From assembly GCF_009223885.1 (NCBI RefSeq), contig NZ_CP045144.1, positions 992,001-1,056,000 on the forward strand: a DNA stretch of 64,000 nucleotides. The letters run 5' to 3'. Shown one piece after another: positions 52,810 to 60,640 of this stretch (positions are counted from its first letter, which is position 1; the number at the start of each line of letters is the position of its first letter). Position numbers and translations under genes: made by a program. The notes beneath the pieces were generated by a model that ran no database searches, was not told where the DNA came from, and saw only the letters and a list, made by a program, of their open reading frames with translations. This stretch comes from Ancylobacter sp. TS-1 (GTDB lineage Bacteria; Pseudomonadota; Alphaproteobacteria; Rhizobiales; Xanthobacteraceae).

Positions 52810-54219
52810 TTACTGGCCGCCGGGGGTCCGCACGCCGATCCACGCGTCGCGCACCTGGTTGTAGTGAACCTGCGGGTTGTAGACCGGAACCTTGAGGCTG
52901 AGCCGGCTGGCGTTCAGGTCGCCGCTAGCGGACAGCACCGCATAGGACGCGACGACGCGGTCGCGCTGCGCGATGACGAGGCTGGCGCGGGCGTCGAACA
53001 GCGCGGTCTGCGCGTTCAGCACGTCGAGCGTGGTGCGCTGGCCGACGCGCCATTCCTCACGCACGCCGCGCAGCGCGATCTCGTTCGCCGCCACCGAGGC
53101 CTGCGCCGATTCGATGGCCGCCTTGGCGGCTTCGAGGGCGCCCCAGAACTGCACGACATTCGCCCGCACCTGCTCGCGGTTGATGTCGACCTCGATGCGG
53201 AGCTGACCCAGCGTTTCCTTGCTCTGGCGGATGGTCGCGTATTCGGAGCCACCCTGATAGATCGGCACGGAAAGGTTCAGCGTCGCCGCCGCCGAAGTCT
53301 GCCGCTCGACATTGGTGGTGCTGTTGTAGTCCGAGGAGGCGGTGCCGTTGAGGCTCAGCGTCGGCGAGAGCGCGGCCTCCGCCACCTTCACATTGGCGAG
53401 GCCCGCATCCACGGCGAACTGGGCCGCCTTCACCGCCGGATGGCGGCTGATGCCCGTGTCGACGGCGGTGTTGAGCGTCTTCGGCAGCAGGCGGTCGATC
53501 GGCCGGCCGGGGGTCAGCTTCGTCGGCTTGAGGCCGATGACCTGGAAGAACACGGCGTTGGCGGTGTTGAGGTTCGACTGCGCCAGCGCCAGCTCGCTCT
53601 GGGCATTGGCGACGCTCGCCTCGGCCTGCGCGACGTCGGTGCGGGTGATCTCGCCGACGGAGAAGCGGTCGCGGGCGGCGCGCAGTTCTTCCTTCAGGGC
53701 CTCGAGGTTCTGCTTCTGCAGGTCGAGCAGCGCCGCGTTCTGAAGCACGTTCATATAGGCGGTGGCCGCATCGAGCAGCACGAGCTGCTCGGTGTTGCGC
53801 AGCAACTCGCGCTGGCCGCGCACCTGCGATTCCGCGCTGCGCACCGAATTGGCGGTCCTCAGGCCATCATAGATGGTCTGGCTTATGGTGATGCCGAAGC
53901 CGGTCGGGGACGTCTTCGTGACGGTCAGCGAGCCGCCGCCCGACAACGACGCCTGACCCGGATCCATGCGGGTCTCCGTCCACTGCTGGCCCGCATAGGC
54001 GCTGCCGAAGATCTGCGGCCGGTAGCCTGCCAGGGCGATCGGGACATACTCATCCGTGGCGCGCGTCGCGGCGCGCTGCGAATTGAGCGTGGGGTTATTG
54101 CGGTACGCGGCCACGAGGGCCTGTTCGAGGGTCTGCGCCTTTGCAGGAACCGAAATTCCAATGGCAAAAGCGACCGCCGCGAATGCGACGACCTTGCCCC
54201 CGGTAGCCGACAGCCACAT
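52810..54219 (-). CDS. tolC: TolC family outer membrane efflux protein
   Basis: Outer-membrane channel of type I secretion or tripartite efflux systems. 469 residues from ATG 54219 with a signal peptide ending in SVPAKA-Q. Two OEP repeats follow with the conserved ALVAAYRNNPTLNSQRA, YLNALALQ-like helices (AAATYMNVLQ region, residues about 135-150) and VGQRTTLDVLNAQTALFDAR near residue 395. Length fits TolC. The related methyltransferase gene lies upstream in the same direction. Confidence 0.93.
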   Translation of the reverse strand: MWLSATGGKVVAFAAVAFAIGISVPAKAQTLEQALVAAYRNNPTLNSQRAATRATDEYVPIALAGYRPQIFGSAYAGQQWTETRMDPGQASLSGGGSLTVTKTSPTGFGITISQTIYDGLRTANSVRSAESQVRGQRELLRNTEQLVLLDAATAYMNVLQNAALLDLQKQNLEALKEELRAARDRFSVGEITRTDVAQAEASVANAQSELALAQSNLNTANAVFFQVIGLKPTKLTPGRPIDRLLPKTLNTAVDTGISRHPAVKAAQFAVDAGLANVKVAEAALSPTLSLNGTASSDYNSTTNVERQTSAAATLNLSVPIYQGGSEYATIRQSKETLGQLRIEVDINREQVRANVVQFWGALEAAKAAIESAQASVAANEIALRGVREEWRVGQRTTLDVLNAQTALFDARASLVIAQRDRVVASYAVLSASGDLNASRLSLKVPVYNPQVHYNQVRDAWIGVRTPGGQ

Positions 54220-54394
54220 GGTCCAACCTCTGCGAACGCTTCACTGGGTGGAGCCGCCTGCCCGCGACTCTCTTGTCTCTGATGACGCGCTGTCAGAATA
54301 GGTGTTCGGAGAGGGGCTGTGAACCGTTCGGTTCGATCCCGCAGCCGATTTAGTCGGACACGCGGCAGATCAGCCACAGGGTGTTCGGAAAGCC

Positions 54395-55057
54395 TTAGAA
54401 CACAAAGCCCGGACGCGCCTCGAACCCCGGCAGGGTCGGCACTGCGGCGTCGAACACCACCCGCGATCCGATGCCGCCGGTGGTGTGCGTGAACACGGTG
54501 GCACGCCCGGCGCGCCCGCGACCGACGACGGCGACGAGTCGCCCGCCGGGCTTGAGCTGCGCGAGCAGCGATTCGGGCGCCGCATCGACCGAACCGTTGA
54601 GAATGATCACGTCATAGGGCGCCTCGGCCGGCCAGCCGGCGGCCATCGGCCCCTGGACATAAGCGGCATTGAGCAGGCCGAGCTCGACGAGTTCGGTCGA
54701 ACCCTGGGCCGCAAGCTCGGCATCTTCTTCGAGGGCCACGACCTGCCCGGCCAGCTTCGCCAGCACGGCGGTCGAATAGCCGCTGGCGGCGCCGACATCG
54801 AGCACCAGCGCGTCGGGGCCGATCTCGGCCGCCTGCAACAGCTTGGCGAGCACCATCGGCTCCATCAGGTAGCGCGCGGGCGCGCCTTCCTTCACCAGAA
54901 GGTCGTCGTCGATATAGGCGAAGTTGCGCAGCCCCGCCGGCACGAAGCGCTCGCGCGGGGTTTCCAGCATGGCGGCCACGATCCGCAGGTCGGTGACGTC
55001 GTTGGCGCGCACCTGCGCATCGACCATGGCGCGGCGCATCTCGGCGAAATCGATCAT
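54395..55057 (-). CDS. Protein-L-isoaspartate O-methyltransferase family protein (second copy)
   Basis: 220-residue SAM-dependent methyltransferase of the PIMT family, from ATG 55057 (MIDFAEMRRAMVDAQVRAND). The SAM motif VLDVGAASGYSTAVLAKL is near residue 75. The N-terminal RFVPAGLRNFAYIDDDLLV and YLMEPMVLAKLLQAAEI replace the SQPTVVALM segment of the pcm gene at 28401, so the catalytic pocket differs. It is found beside tolC in related genomes; its substrate is unknown. It is about 175 bases upstream of tolC. Confidence 0.85.
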   Translation of the reverse strand: MIDFAEMRRAMVDAQVRANDVTDLRIVAAMLETPRERFVPAGLRNFAYIDDDLLVKEGAPARYLMEPMVLAKLLQAAEIGPDALVLDVGAASGYSTAVLAKLAGQVVALEEDAELAAQGSTELVELGLLNAAYVQGPMAAGWPAEAPYDVIILNGSVDAAPESLLAQLKPGGRLVAVVGRGRAGRATVFTHTTGGIGSRVVFDAAVPTLPGFEARPGFVF

Positions 55058-55400
55058 TCGGCGACAACCTCGAAACGAAACGGGCATGGCGCCCAACGGG
55101 CGCCCAAGGGCCACCGCGCCGCAGGAGCGCAGCGGGACGCGAGCGCAGAATTGCGGCACCCGCGCGCCCAATGCAAGAGTTCTGAGCGTCCTGTCTCGAA
55201 GATTTCCAACCCGCGCGCCGCGCCGGCCGGCCGTCGCCGGAGCCCCCGGCGCGCCGGGCCGGTGCGCGACGGGCCATCCACAGCTCGATGCGCCCGCGCG
55301 CCCCTCGCGACGCCCGCCGGGGGCCGCAGCGCGTTGCTCATCGCCATCAGCTCTGTTATGAGGCCGCCGGTCCATCGGGCGATGCAACGCCCGCCCGGTC
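55058..55400. other. Intergenic region before tRNA-Cys
   Basis: About 340 very GC-rich bases between the divergent PIMT-like gene and tRNA-Cys. The end next to the tRNA contains the promoter at 55334-55362. Open frames here have no supported start or homology. Nothing else was recognised. Confidence 0.55.
55334..55362 (+). promoter_or_regulatory. Sigma70-type promoter of tRNA-Cys
   Basis: TTGCTC (55334-55339), a 17-base spacer and TATGAG (55357-55362). Transcription would start near 55369, about 32 bases before the tRNA. Confidence 0.55.
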
Positions 55401-55474
55401 GGCCACGTGGCGGAGTGGTTACGCAGCGGACTGCAAATCCGTGCACCCCGGTTCGATTCCGGGCGTGGCCTCCA
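55401..55474 (+). tRNA. tRNA-Cys (GCA)
   Basis: Cloverleaf with acceptor GGCCACG/CGTGGCC, anticodon stem GCGGA/TCCGT around the loop CTGCAAA (anticodon GCA), T-arm GGTTCGATTCC and discriminator T with encoded CCA, as expected for cysteine. Confidence 0.95.
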
Positions 55475-55599
55475 GTTCACGCACGCGCCGCCGGCCGGAT
55501 TTCGCGCCGGCGGCGCGTGTCGCTGGAAACCGACACATTCCCGTGCCCCTCGCAAGCCATTGTCATCAACGGTTTTGAGGCCTGCGCGGGCCTGTCGGT

Positions 55600-55628
55600 T
55601 TGACAACTCGCCGGGTTCGTCGTTGATG
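55600..55628 (+). promoter_or_regulatory. Possible promoter of the ABC exporter gene
   Basis: Perfect -35 TTGACA (55600-55605), a 17-base spacer and a weak -10 TTGATG (55623-55628), about 89 bases before the ATG. Confidence 0.4.
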
Positions 55629-55716
55629 ATCCCGCCGCCCTCCCCCGCTTTGCGAAGCGCGCCGGGACGCGAACGCCCGGGCCGAAATCCGGGTTCTGTG
55701 CAAAGGAAAGAGCCTT

Positions 55717-57516
55717 ATGTTGCCAGCCAAGATGGCCAACGCCCTTCGCAACCTGATCAGCGCCGAGACCCGCGATACCGTCAAGCGGCTGTTCATGACC
55801 GACGGCCGGCGGCACTGGAAGGGCTACACGCTCTCCTTCATTTTCATGGGCATCATGGCCGCCACCACTTCCGGCCTGGCCTATCTGATGGGCGACGTCA
55901 TCAACCGCATCTTCGTCCAGCAGAACTCGTCCGCGATCTGGATCCTGTCCGCCGCCGTCCTCGTGCTGAGCCTCGTGAAGGGCTTTTCCGCCTACGGGCA
56001 GGCGGTGACGCTCGCCAAGGTCGGCAACCGCATCGTGGCCGATAACCAGAAGCAGGTGCTCGACCGGCTGCTGGCGCAGGACGTCGCCTTCTTCGCGCGC
56101 AGCCACACCGCCGAGATCATGCTGCGCTTCAACACAGGCGCGCAGGCCGCGCGCAACGTGCTGAACCTCATCATCACCAGCCTGGGACGCGACCTGCTGT
56201 CGGTGATCGGCCTGACCATCGTCATGATCATCCAGGACCCGTTCATGGCGTGCATCGGCCTCGTTGTGATGCCGGTCGCCGTCGGCGGGGTGCGCTCGCT
56301 GATCCGCAAGGTGCAGAAGATCTTCAGCCGCGAGTTCCACAGCGCCATCCAGATCATGACGGAGTCGATCGAGGCGTTCCAGGGCATCCGCACCATCAAG
56401 TCCTTCACCATGGAGGACGACCAGCGCACGCGGATCTATGAGCGCATCGACCGGCTGGAGAAGGCCTCCAACCGCATGATCCGCGCCCAGTCGCAGTCCG
56501 GCCCCTTGATGGAGGCGCTCGGCGGCGTCGCGATCGGCCTCGTCGTCATGTATGCCGGCTGGGGCGTGCTGCATGGCGGGCGCACACCGGGCGAGTTCTT
56601 CTCGGTCATCACCGCGCTGCTGCTGAGCTACGAGCCCGCCAAGCGGCTGGCGCGCCTCAACATCGACCTCACCACACACCTTCTCGGCGCGCGCATGCTG
56701 TTCGACCTTCTCGACCGCCCGCCGATCGAGGTGGACGAGCCGGACACGCCGGCCCTGAAGGTCGAGGGCGGCAAGATCGAGTTCGACGACGTCTTCTTCG
56801 GCTACCGCGCCGAGGAGCCCGTGCTGCGGGGCCTCACCTTCGTCGCCGAGCCGGGCAGGACCACGGCCCTCGTCGGCCCCTCGGGCGGCGGCAAGAGCAC
56901 CGTCATGAACCTTATCGAGCGGTTCTACGAGATCGATTCGGGCACCATCGCCATCGACGGCCAGAAGATCACGCAGGTCACGCGCCGCTCGCTGCGCCAG
57001 GCCATCGGCTTCGTGAGCCAGGACGTGTTCCTGTTCTCCGGCTCGGTCCGCGACAACATCGCCGCCGGGCGCCCCTCGGCCACCGAGGACGAGATCATCG
57101 CCGCCGCCAAGGCCGCCCACGCCCACGACTTCATCACCGGCTTCAAGGACGGCTACAACAGCCGCGTCGGCGAGCACGGCGCCGAGCTTTCCGGCGGCCA
57201 GCGCCAGCGAATCGCCATCGCCCGCGCCTTCCTCAAGGACGCCCCGATCCTGCTGCTCGACGAGGCCACCGCCGCGCTCGACAGCGAATCCGAGGCCGAG
57301 GTGCAGAAGGCCCTCTACGAGTTGCAGCGCAACCGCACCACGCTGGTGATCGCGCACCGCCTGCAGACCGTGATCAACGCCGACCGCATCTGTGTTGTGG
57401 AAAAGGGTCGCGTGGTCGAAAGCGGGCGTCACGAGGAGCTGATCGCCAAGCGTGGCCGGTATTTCACCTTCCATCAGCTGCAGTTCGCCGGGCAGCAGGA
57501 ACGCCTCAGCGCGTGA
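55717..57516 (+). CDS. ABC exporter, MsbA-like (permease fused to ATPase)
   Basis: Half-size ABC exporter that should work as a homodimer. 599 residues from ATG 55717 with an AAGGAAAG ribosome site. A six-helix type I membrane domain occupies residues about 30-330. The ATPase follows with Walker A GPSGGGKST, signature LSGGQRQR near residue 492, Walker B ILLLDEATAALDSESE and H-loop VIAHRLQTV. Similarity is to MsbA/lipid and multidrug exporters; the substrate cannot be decided. A tRNA lies on each side. Confidence 0.92.
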   Translation: MLPAKMANALRNLISAETRDTVKRLFMTDGRRHWKGYTLSFIFMGIMAATTSGLAYLMGDVINRIFVQQNSSAIWILSAAVLVLSLVKGFSAYGQAVTLAKVGNRIVADNQKQVLDRLLAQDVAFFARSHTAEIMLRFNTGAQAARNVLNLIITSLGRDLLSVIGLTIVMIIQDPFMACIGLVVMPVAVGGVRSLIRKVQKIFSREFHSAIQIMTESIEAFQGIRTIKSFTMEDDQRTRIYERIDRLEKASNRMIRAQSQSGPLMEALGGVAIGLVVMYAGWGVLHGGRTPGEFFSVITALLLSYEPAKRLARLNIDLTTHLLGARMLFDLLDRPPIEVDEPDTPALKVEGGKIEFDDVFFGYRAEEPVLRGLTFVAEPGRTTALVGPSGGGKSTVMNLIERFYEIDSGTIAIDGQKITQVTRRSLRQAIGFVSQDVFLFSGSVRDNIAAGRPSATEDEIIAAAKAAHAHDFITGFKDGYNSRVGEHGAELSGGQRQRIAIARAFLKDAPILLLDEATAALDSESEAEVQKALYELQRNRTTLVIAHRLQTVINADRICVVEKGRVVESGRHEELIAKRGRYFTFHQLQFAGQQERLSA

Positions 57517-57544
57517 GGATATCCACATAGTTGCGGGTTCCGAC

Positions 57545-57573
57545 TTCACAAACGGGTCCCGCGTTGCTATATC
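57545..57573 (+). promoter_or_regulatory. Sigma70-type promoter of tRNA-Asn
   Basis: TTCACA (57545-57550), a 17-base spacer and TATATC (57568-57573). Initiation would be near 57580, about 25 bases before the tRNA. Confidence 0.55.
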
Positions 57574-57604
57574 GCCGGCCTCCGAGATGCCCCGGCGTCT
57601 CCGG

Positions 57605-57680
57605 TCCCTGATAGCTCAGTTGGTAGAGCGTTCGACTGTTAATCGAATGGTCGCAGGTTCGAGTCCTGCTCAGGGAGCCA
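57605..57680 (+). tRNA. tRNA-Asn (GTT)
   Basis: Cloverleaf with acceptor TCCCTGA/TCAGGGA, D-arm TAGCTCAGTTGGTAGAG, anticodon stem TTCGA/TCGAA with loop CTGTTAA (anticodon GTT), T-arm GCAGGTTCGAGTCCTGC and encoded GCCA end. Confidence 0.96.
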
Positions 57681-57937
57681 CTTTCTCGATCCCCCCGACA
57701 GATCCGACCTCCTTGCCGAAACGCGTGCGGGCGCCTCGGTATGGCCGGATGGCGCCGCCTGCGCGGGCGGGCGCGGGCCATGTCGGAGCGGTTCGCGGAC
57801 CCTACCTTCCATCAACTTGCCCACGGACCGACCCCGCCCCATAGTCGCCGCGACCGGGCGCGAATCCCGGTCCTCCGACGGGTGCGGCGCGTGGAAGGCG
57901 GCATCCGTCGCCCTGTCCTCCTTGTTGGCTGTGCCCG

Positions 57938-59644
57938 ATGCCGCGTAAACCTACCAACATCCTCTATTCGGTCGACGAAAAGCCCCCGCTCGGCACGCTC
58001 ATCATCCTCGGTGTCCAGCACGCCACGCTCGCCCTGCTCTTCATCGTCTATCCGCTGGTCGCGGCGGCCGAGGCCGGCCTGTCCTTCGACGACACGCAGA
58101 TCCTCATCACTAGCTGCATCATCTTCATGGGGCTCGCCACGCTGGTCGAATGCCTGCCCCGGCCCGGCGCCGGCATGCTGCTGGTGCAGATTCCCAACAT
58201 GGCGCACCTGCCGCTGGCCGTGCAGTCGCTCGCCGCCGGCGGCCCGGCGCTTTACGCCGGCATGAGCCTTGTCGCCGCCCTCTCGCAGCTCACCCTGTCC
58301 CGCTTCATGAGCGCGCTGCGCGCGGTCTTCCCGCCGGAGATCTGCGGCGTCGCCGTCACCATGCTGGGCGTCGCGCTGGCGGAGCCGGCGCTGCGCCGCG
58401 TGTTCGGCCTGTCGGGGGAAGTCGGCCCGGCGCTCGACCTGCGCTTCCCCATGGTCAGCCTCGTGACGCTGGTCATCATCATCGTGCTGGCGATCTTCTC
58501 GCGCGGCATGCTGCGCCTTTTCGCGGTCGCCATCGGCGCCGGGACAGGCTGGGTCCTGGCCGCCTATGTCGGCGTAACCCCGGAGCCGGAGCACGCCCTC
58601 TCGACGCTGGCCGTTATCGACCTGCCGCATATCGGCTTCCCGGGCATCAGCTTCTTCTCATGGGCGCTGCTGCCCGCCGCCATCCTGACCGGCGTCATCT
58701 CGGCGGTCGACATGCTGGGAACCGTGGTCTCCATGCAGCGCATGGACGATGCCGACTGGCGCCGCGCCGATCTCGACCAGGCCGGCCGCGCCATCCGCGC
58801 CAACACCATCGCCGACATGGGTGCGGCCGTCACCGGCGGCTTCGCCAGCGCCTCGTCCTCGGCCACCATCGGCGTCGCCTTCGCAACCGGCACCACCGCG
58901 TGGCGCGTGGGTGCCATCGCCGGCGGGATCATGGTTCTGGCGGCCTTCTCGCCGCGCCTCATCGGCGCGCTCACCATCATTCCGGGCCCGGTGATCGGCG
59001 CGATCCTGATCTATGCCGCCGCCTTCCTCATCGTCGCCGGCATGGAACTCATCCTGTCCCGGCGCCTCAGCGACCGGCGCATCTTCACCGTCGGCCTCGC
59101 CGTGCTCACCGGCCTTGCCGTGGCGCTGCTGCCCGAGTTGGTCCGCGCGACGCCGGACTGGATGCAGCCAATCCTCGAATCGCCGCTGTCGGCGTCGACC
59201 GGCGTCGCCATCGCGCTGAACCTGTTCTTCCGCATCGGCATCCGTCAGGTCGCCTCGCGTCAGGTCACGCTGGAGGAGAACCCGTTCACCGTGACGACGA
59301 CCTTCCTGGAACATCAGGGCGACCTCTGGGGCGCCCGGCGCGATGTCATCGCCTCCGCCATCCCGGTCGTCGCCGAGGGTGTCGAGATGCTGCTCGACAC
59401 CGGCGTCGCCGAGGACGGGTTGGAGATGCGCGCGCATTTCGACGAGAACAATTTCGACGTCAGCCTGCTCTACAAGGGCGCCCCGATCGAGATTCCGACG
59501 CACCGGCCCTCCCCCGAGGACCTGCTCGGCGACGCGCAGGCAGTGGCCCGCTTCGTCGGCTACATGCTCAGCAAGCGCGCCGACAAGCTGGTGATCGACC
59601 GCGAGGGCGAACGGCAGGCGCTCATGCTGCGCTTCGAGCACTGA
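57938..59644 (+). CDS. NCS2-type purine/pyrimidine permease with C-terminal cytoplasmic domain
   Basis: 568 residues from ATG 57938. Residues about 20-430 are a multi-helix NCS2 (SLC23/uracil-xanthine permease-like) transporter, with ILGVQHATLALLFIVYPLVA at the start and DMLGTVVSMQRMDD near residue 270. After the last helix an extra soluble domain of about 125 residues follows (from ENPFTVTTTFLEHQGD), which has no membrane segments. Part of it resembles a degenerate histidine-kinase-type ATPase fold (GLEMRAHFDENNFDVSLLYKG), but the N-box Asn and glycine boxes are missing. It is followed by a STAS protein and an RsbW-like ATPase on the same strand. Confidence 0.82.
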   Translation: MPRKPTNILYSVDEKPPLGTLIILGVQHATLALLFIVYPLVAAAEAGLSFDDTQILITSCIIFMGLATLVECLPRPGAGMLLVQIPNMAHLPLAVQSLAAGGPALYAGMSLVAALSQLTLSRFMSALRAVFPPEICGVAVTMLGVALAEPALRRVFGLSGEVGPALDLRFPMVSLVTLVIIIVLAIFSRGMLRLFAVAIGAGTGWVLAAYVGVTPEPEHALSTLAVIDLPHIGFPGISFFSWALLPAAILTGVISAVDMLGTVVSMQRMDDADWRRADLDQAGRAIRANTIADMGAAVTGGFASASSSATIGVAFATGTTAWRVGAIAGGIMVLAAFSPRLIGALTIIPGPVIGAILIYAAAFLIVAGMELILSRRLSDRRIFTVGLAVLTGLAVALLPELVRATPDWMQPILESPLSASTGVAIALNLFFRIGIRQVASRQVTLEENPFTVTTTFLEHQGDLWGARRDVIASAIPVVAEGVEMLLDTGVAEDGLEMRAHFDENNFDVSLLYKGAPIEIPTHRPSPEDLLGDAQAVARFVGYMLSKRADKLVIDREGERQALMLRFEH

Positions 59645-59839
59645 TGCCGCCCGTCATCGACCGGAAGCAGACGGACGAAGGGCGGAGCCGGACGACGGCT
59701 CCGGCGGCGCGGCGCGCCTTGCACGCCCGCACCATTGCCGGTAGTCCTAGCCCATCCTCACGCGATGGGAGACGGGGGCGCCGTGGAGCGCACATGCCTC
59801 TTGTCGCGTTGCCGCGAGGGCAGATGCGGAGTCGGAAAC

Positions 59840-60175
59840 TTGATACATATTGAGCGCTTCGTGGAAGGCAATGTGGTCGTCACCACCGTGAGGGGGCGTC
59901 TCGACAGCAGTTCCTCGCCCAAGCTGGACGAATTCCTCGCCGCGGCACCGTCCGGCGGCGGGGTCATCCTGCTGGATTTCGCCGATCTGAGCTACATCAG
60001 CTCGGCGGGTCTGCGTGTCGTGCTGAAGGCCACCAAGCTGGCACGCAGCACGGGCTCCACGCTGGCGGTGTGCAGCCTCATCCCGCAGGTCCACGAGGTC
60101 TTCGACGTGAGCGGCTTCTCCACGCTCATTCCGATCCACCCGAACCGGGAGGCGGCGCTCGCGACGCTCGCCTGA
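59840..60175 (+). CDS. STAS-domain anti-sigma factor antagonist
   Basis: 111-residue STAS protein (SpoIIAA/RsbV type) when started at the TTG at 59840, which has GGAG eight bases before it; the only in-frame ATG (59765) would add a non-conserved Cys/Arg-rich 25-residue extension. The phosphorylatable serine is in LLDFADLSYISSAGLRVVLKA near residue 55. Preceded by VTTVRGRLDSSSSPKLDEFL. It is 33 bases ahead of the RsbW-like kinase gene, its expected partner. Confidence 0.85.
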   Translation: MIHIERFVEGNVVVTTVRGRLDSSSSPKLDEFLAAAPSGGGVILLDFADLSYISSAGLRVVLKATKLARSTGSTLAVCSLIPQVHEVFDVSGFSTLIPIHPNREAALATLA

Positions 60176-60208
60176 CGACCGGGGCCAGATAGCCGGCGGG
60201 GGCGGGCG

Positions 60209-60640
60209 ATGGCAGACCACGAACTCGATATCCGCCTCGCCAACGAGATCGGCGAGCTTGGGACGCTGGCCGGCCGGCTCCAGGCCTTTGTCGAGGCGGA
60301 GGACATCCCGCCCACCCCGGCCTACCGCTTGCTGCTTGCCGCTGACGAATTCTTCAACAACGCCGTGGATTACGGCTATCCCGACGGGCGCCCCGGCGAG
60401 ATCGCCATCCATGTCTGCCGGGCGGGCGAGGCGCTGGAAATGACGTTCAGCGACGACGGCGACCCGTTCGATCCCTTCGAGGCCCCCGCACCGGACCTCG
60501 ACGGGCAGATCGAGCAGCGGCGCATCGGAGGGCTCGGCGTGCATCTGGTACGCACGCTCGCCGACAGCTTCGCCTATCGGCGCGAGAACGGACGCAACGT
60601 CGTCACTCTGGCGTTCCGCCTCGCGGCCGCCTCTTCCTGA
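60209..60640 (+). CDS. RsbW-like anti-sigma serine kinase/ATP-binding protein
   Basis: 143-residue HATPase_c protein of the anti-sigma regulatory factor family, from ATG 60209. N-box DEFFNNAVDYGYPDG near residue 46, G1 box SDDGDPFDPFE and G2 loop GGLGVHLVRTLAD are all complete, so it should bind ATP and may phosphorylate the STAS protein encoded just upstream. No sigma factor or PP2C phosphatase is present in the window. Convergent with the Na/Pi symporter gene; the two stops are adjacent. Confidence 0.87.
   Translation: MADHELDIRLANEIGELGTLAGRLQAFVEAEDIPPTPAYRLLLAADEFFNNAVDYGYPDGRPGEIAIHVCRAGEALEMTFSDDGDPFDPFEAPAPDLDGQIEQRRIGGLGVHLVRTLADSFAYRRENGRNVVTLAFRLAAASS

Noticed and set aside
59684..59702. 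GGAGCC/GGCTCC hairpin after the NCS2 permease gene as a terminator
   Set aside because: Only six base pairs and no T-run; in sequence this GC-rich such hairpins occur by chance, and the STAS gene follows on the same strand.
59735..59839. N-terminal extension of the STAS protein from an upstream ATG or GTG
   Set aside because: The extra residues are Cys/Arg-rich and unlike any STAS protein; the TTG at 59840 gives the usual length and has a ribosome site.
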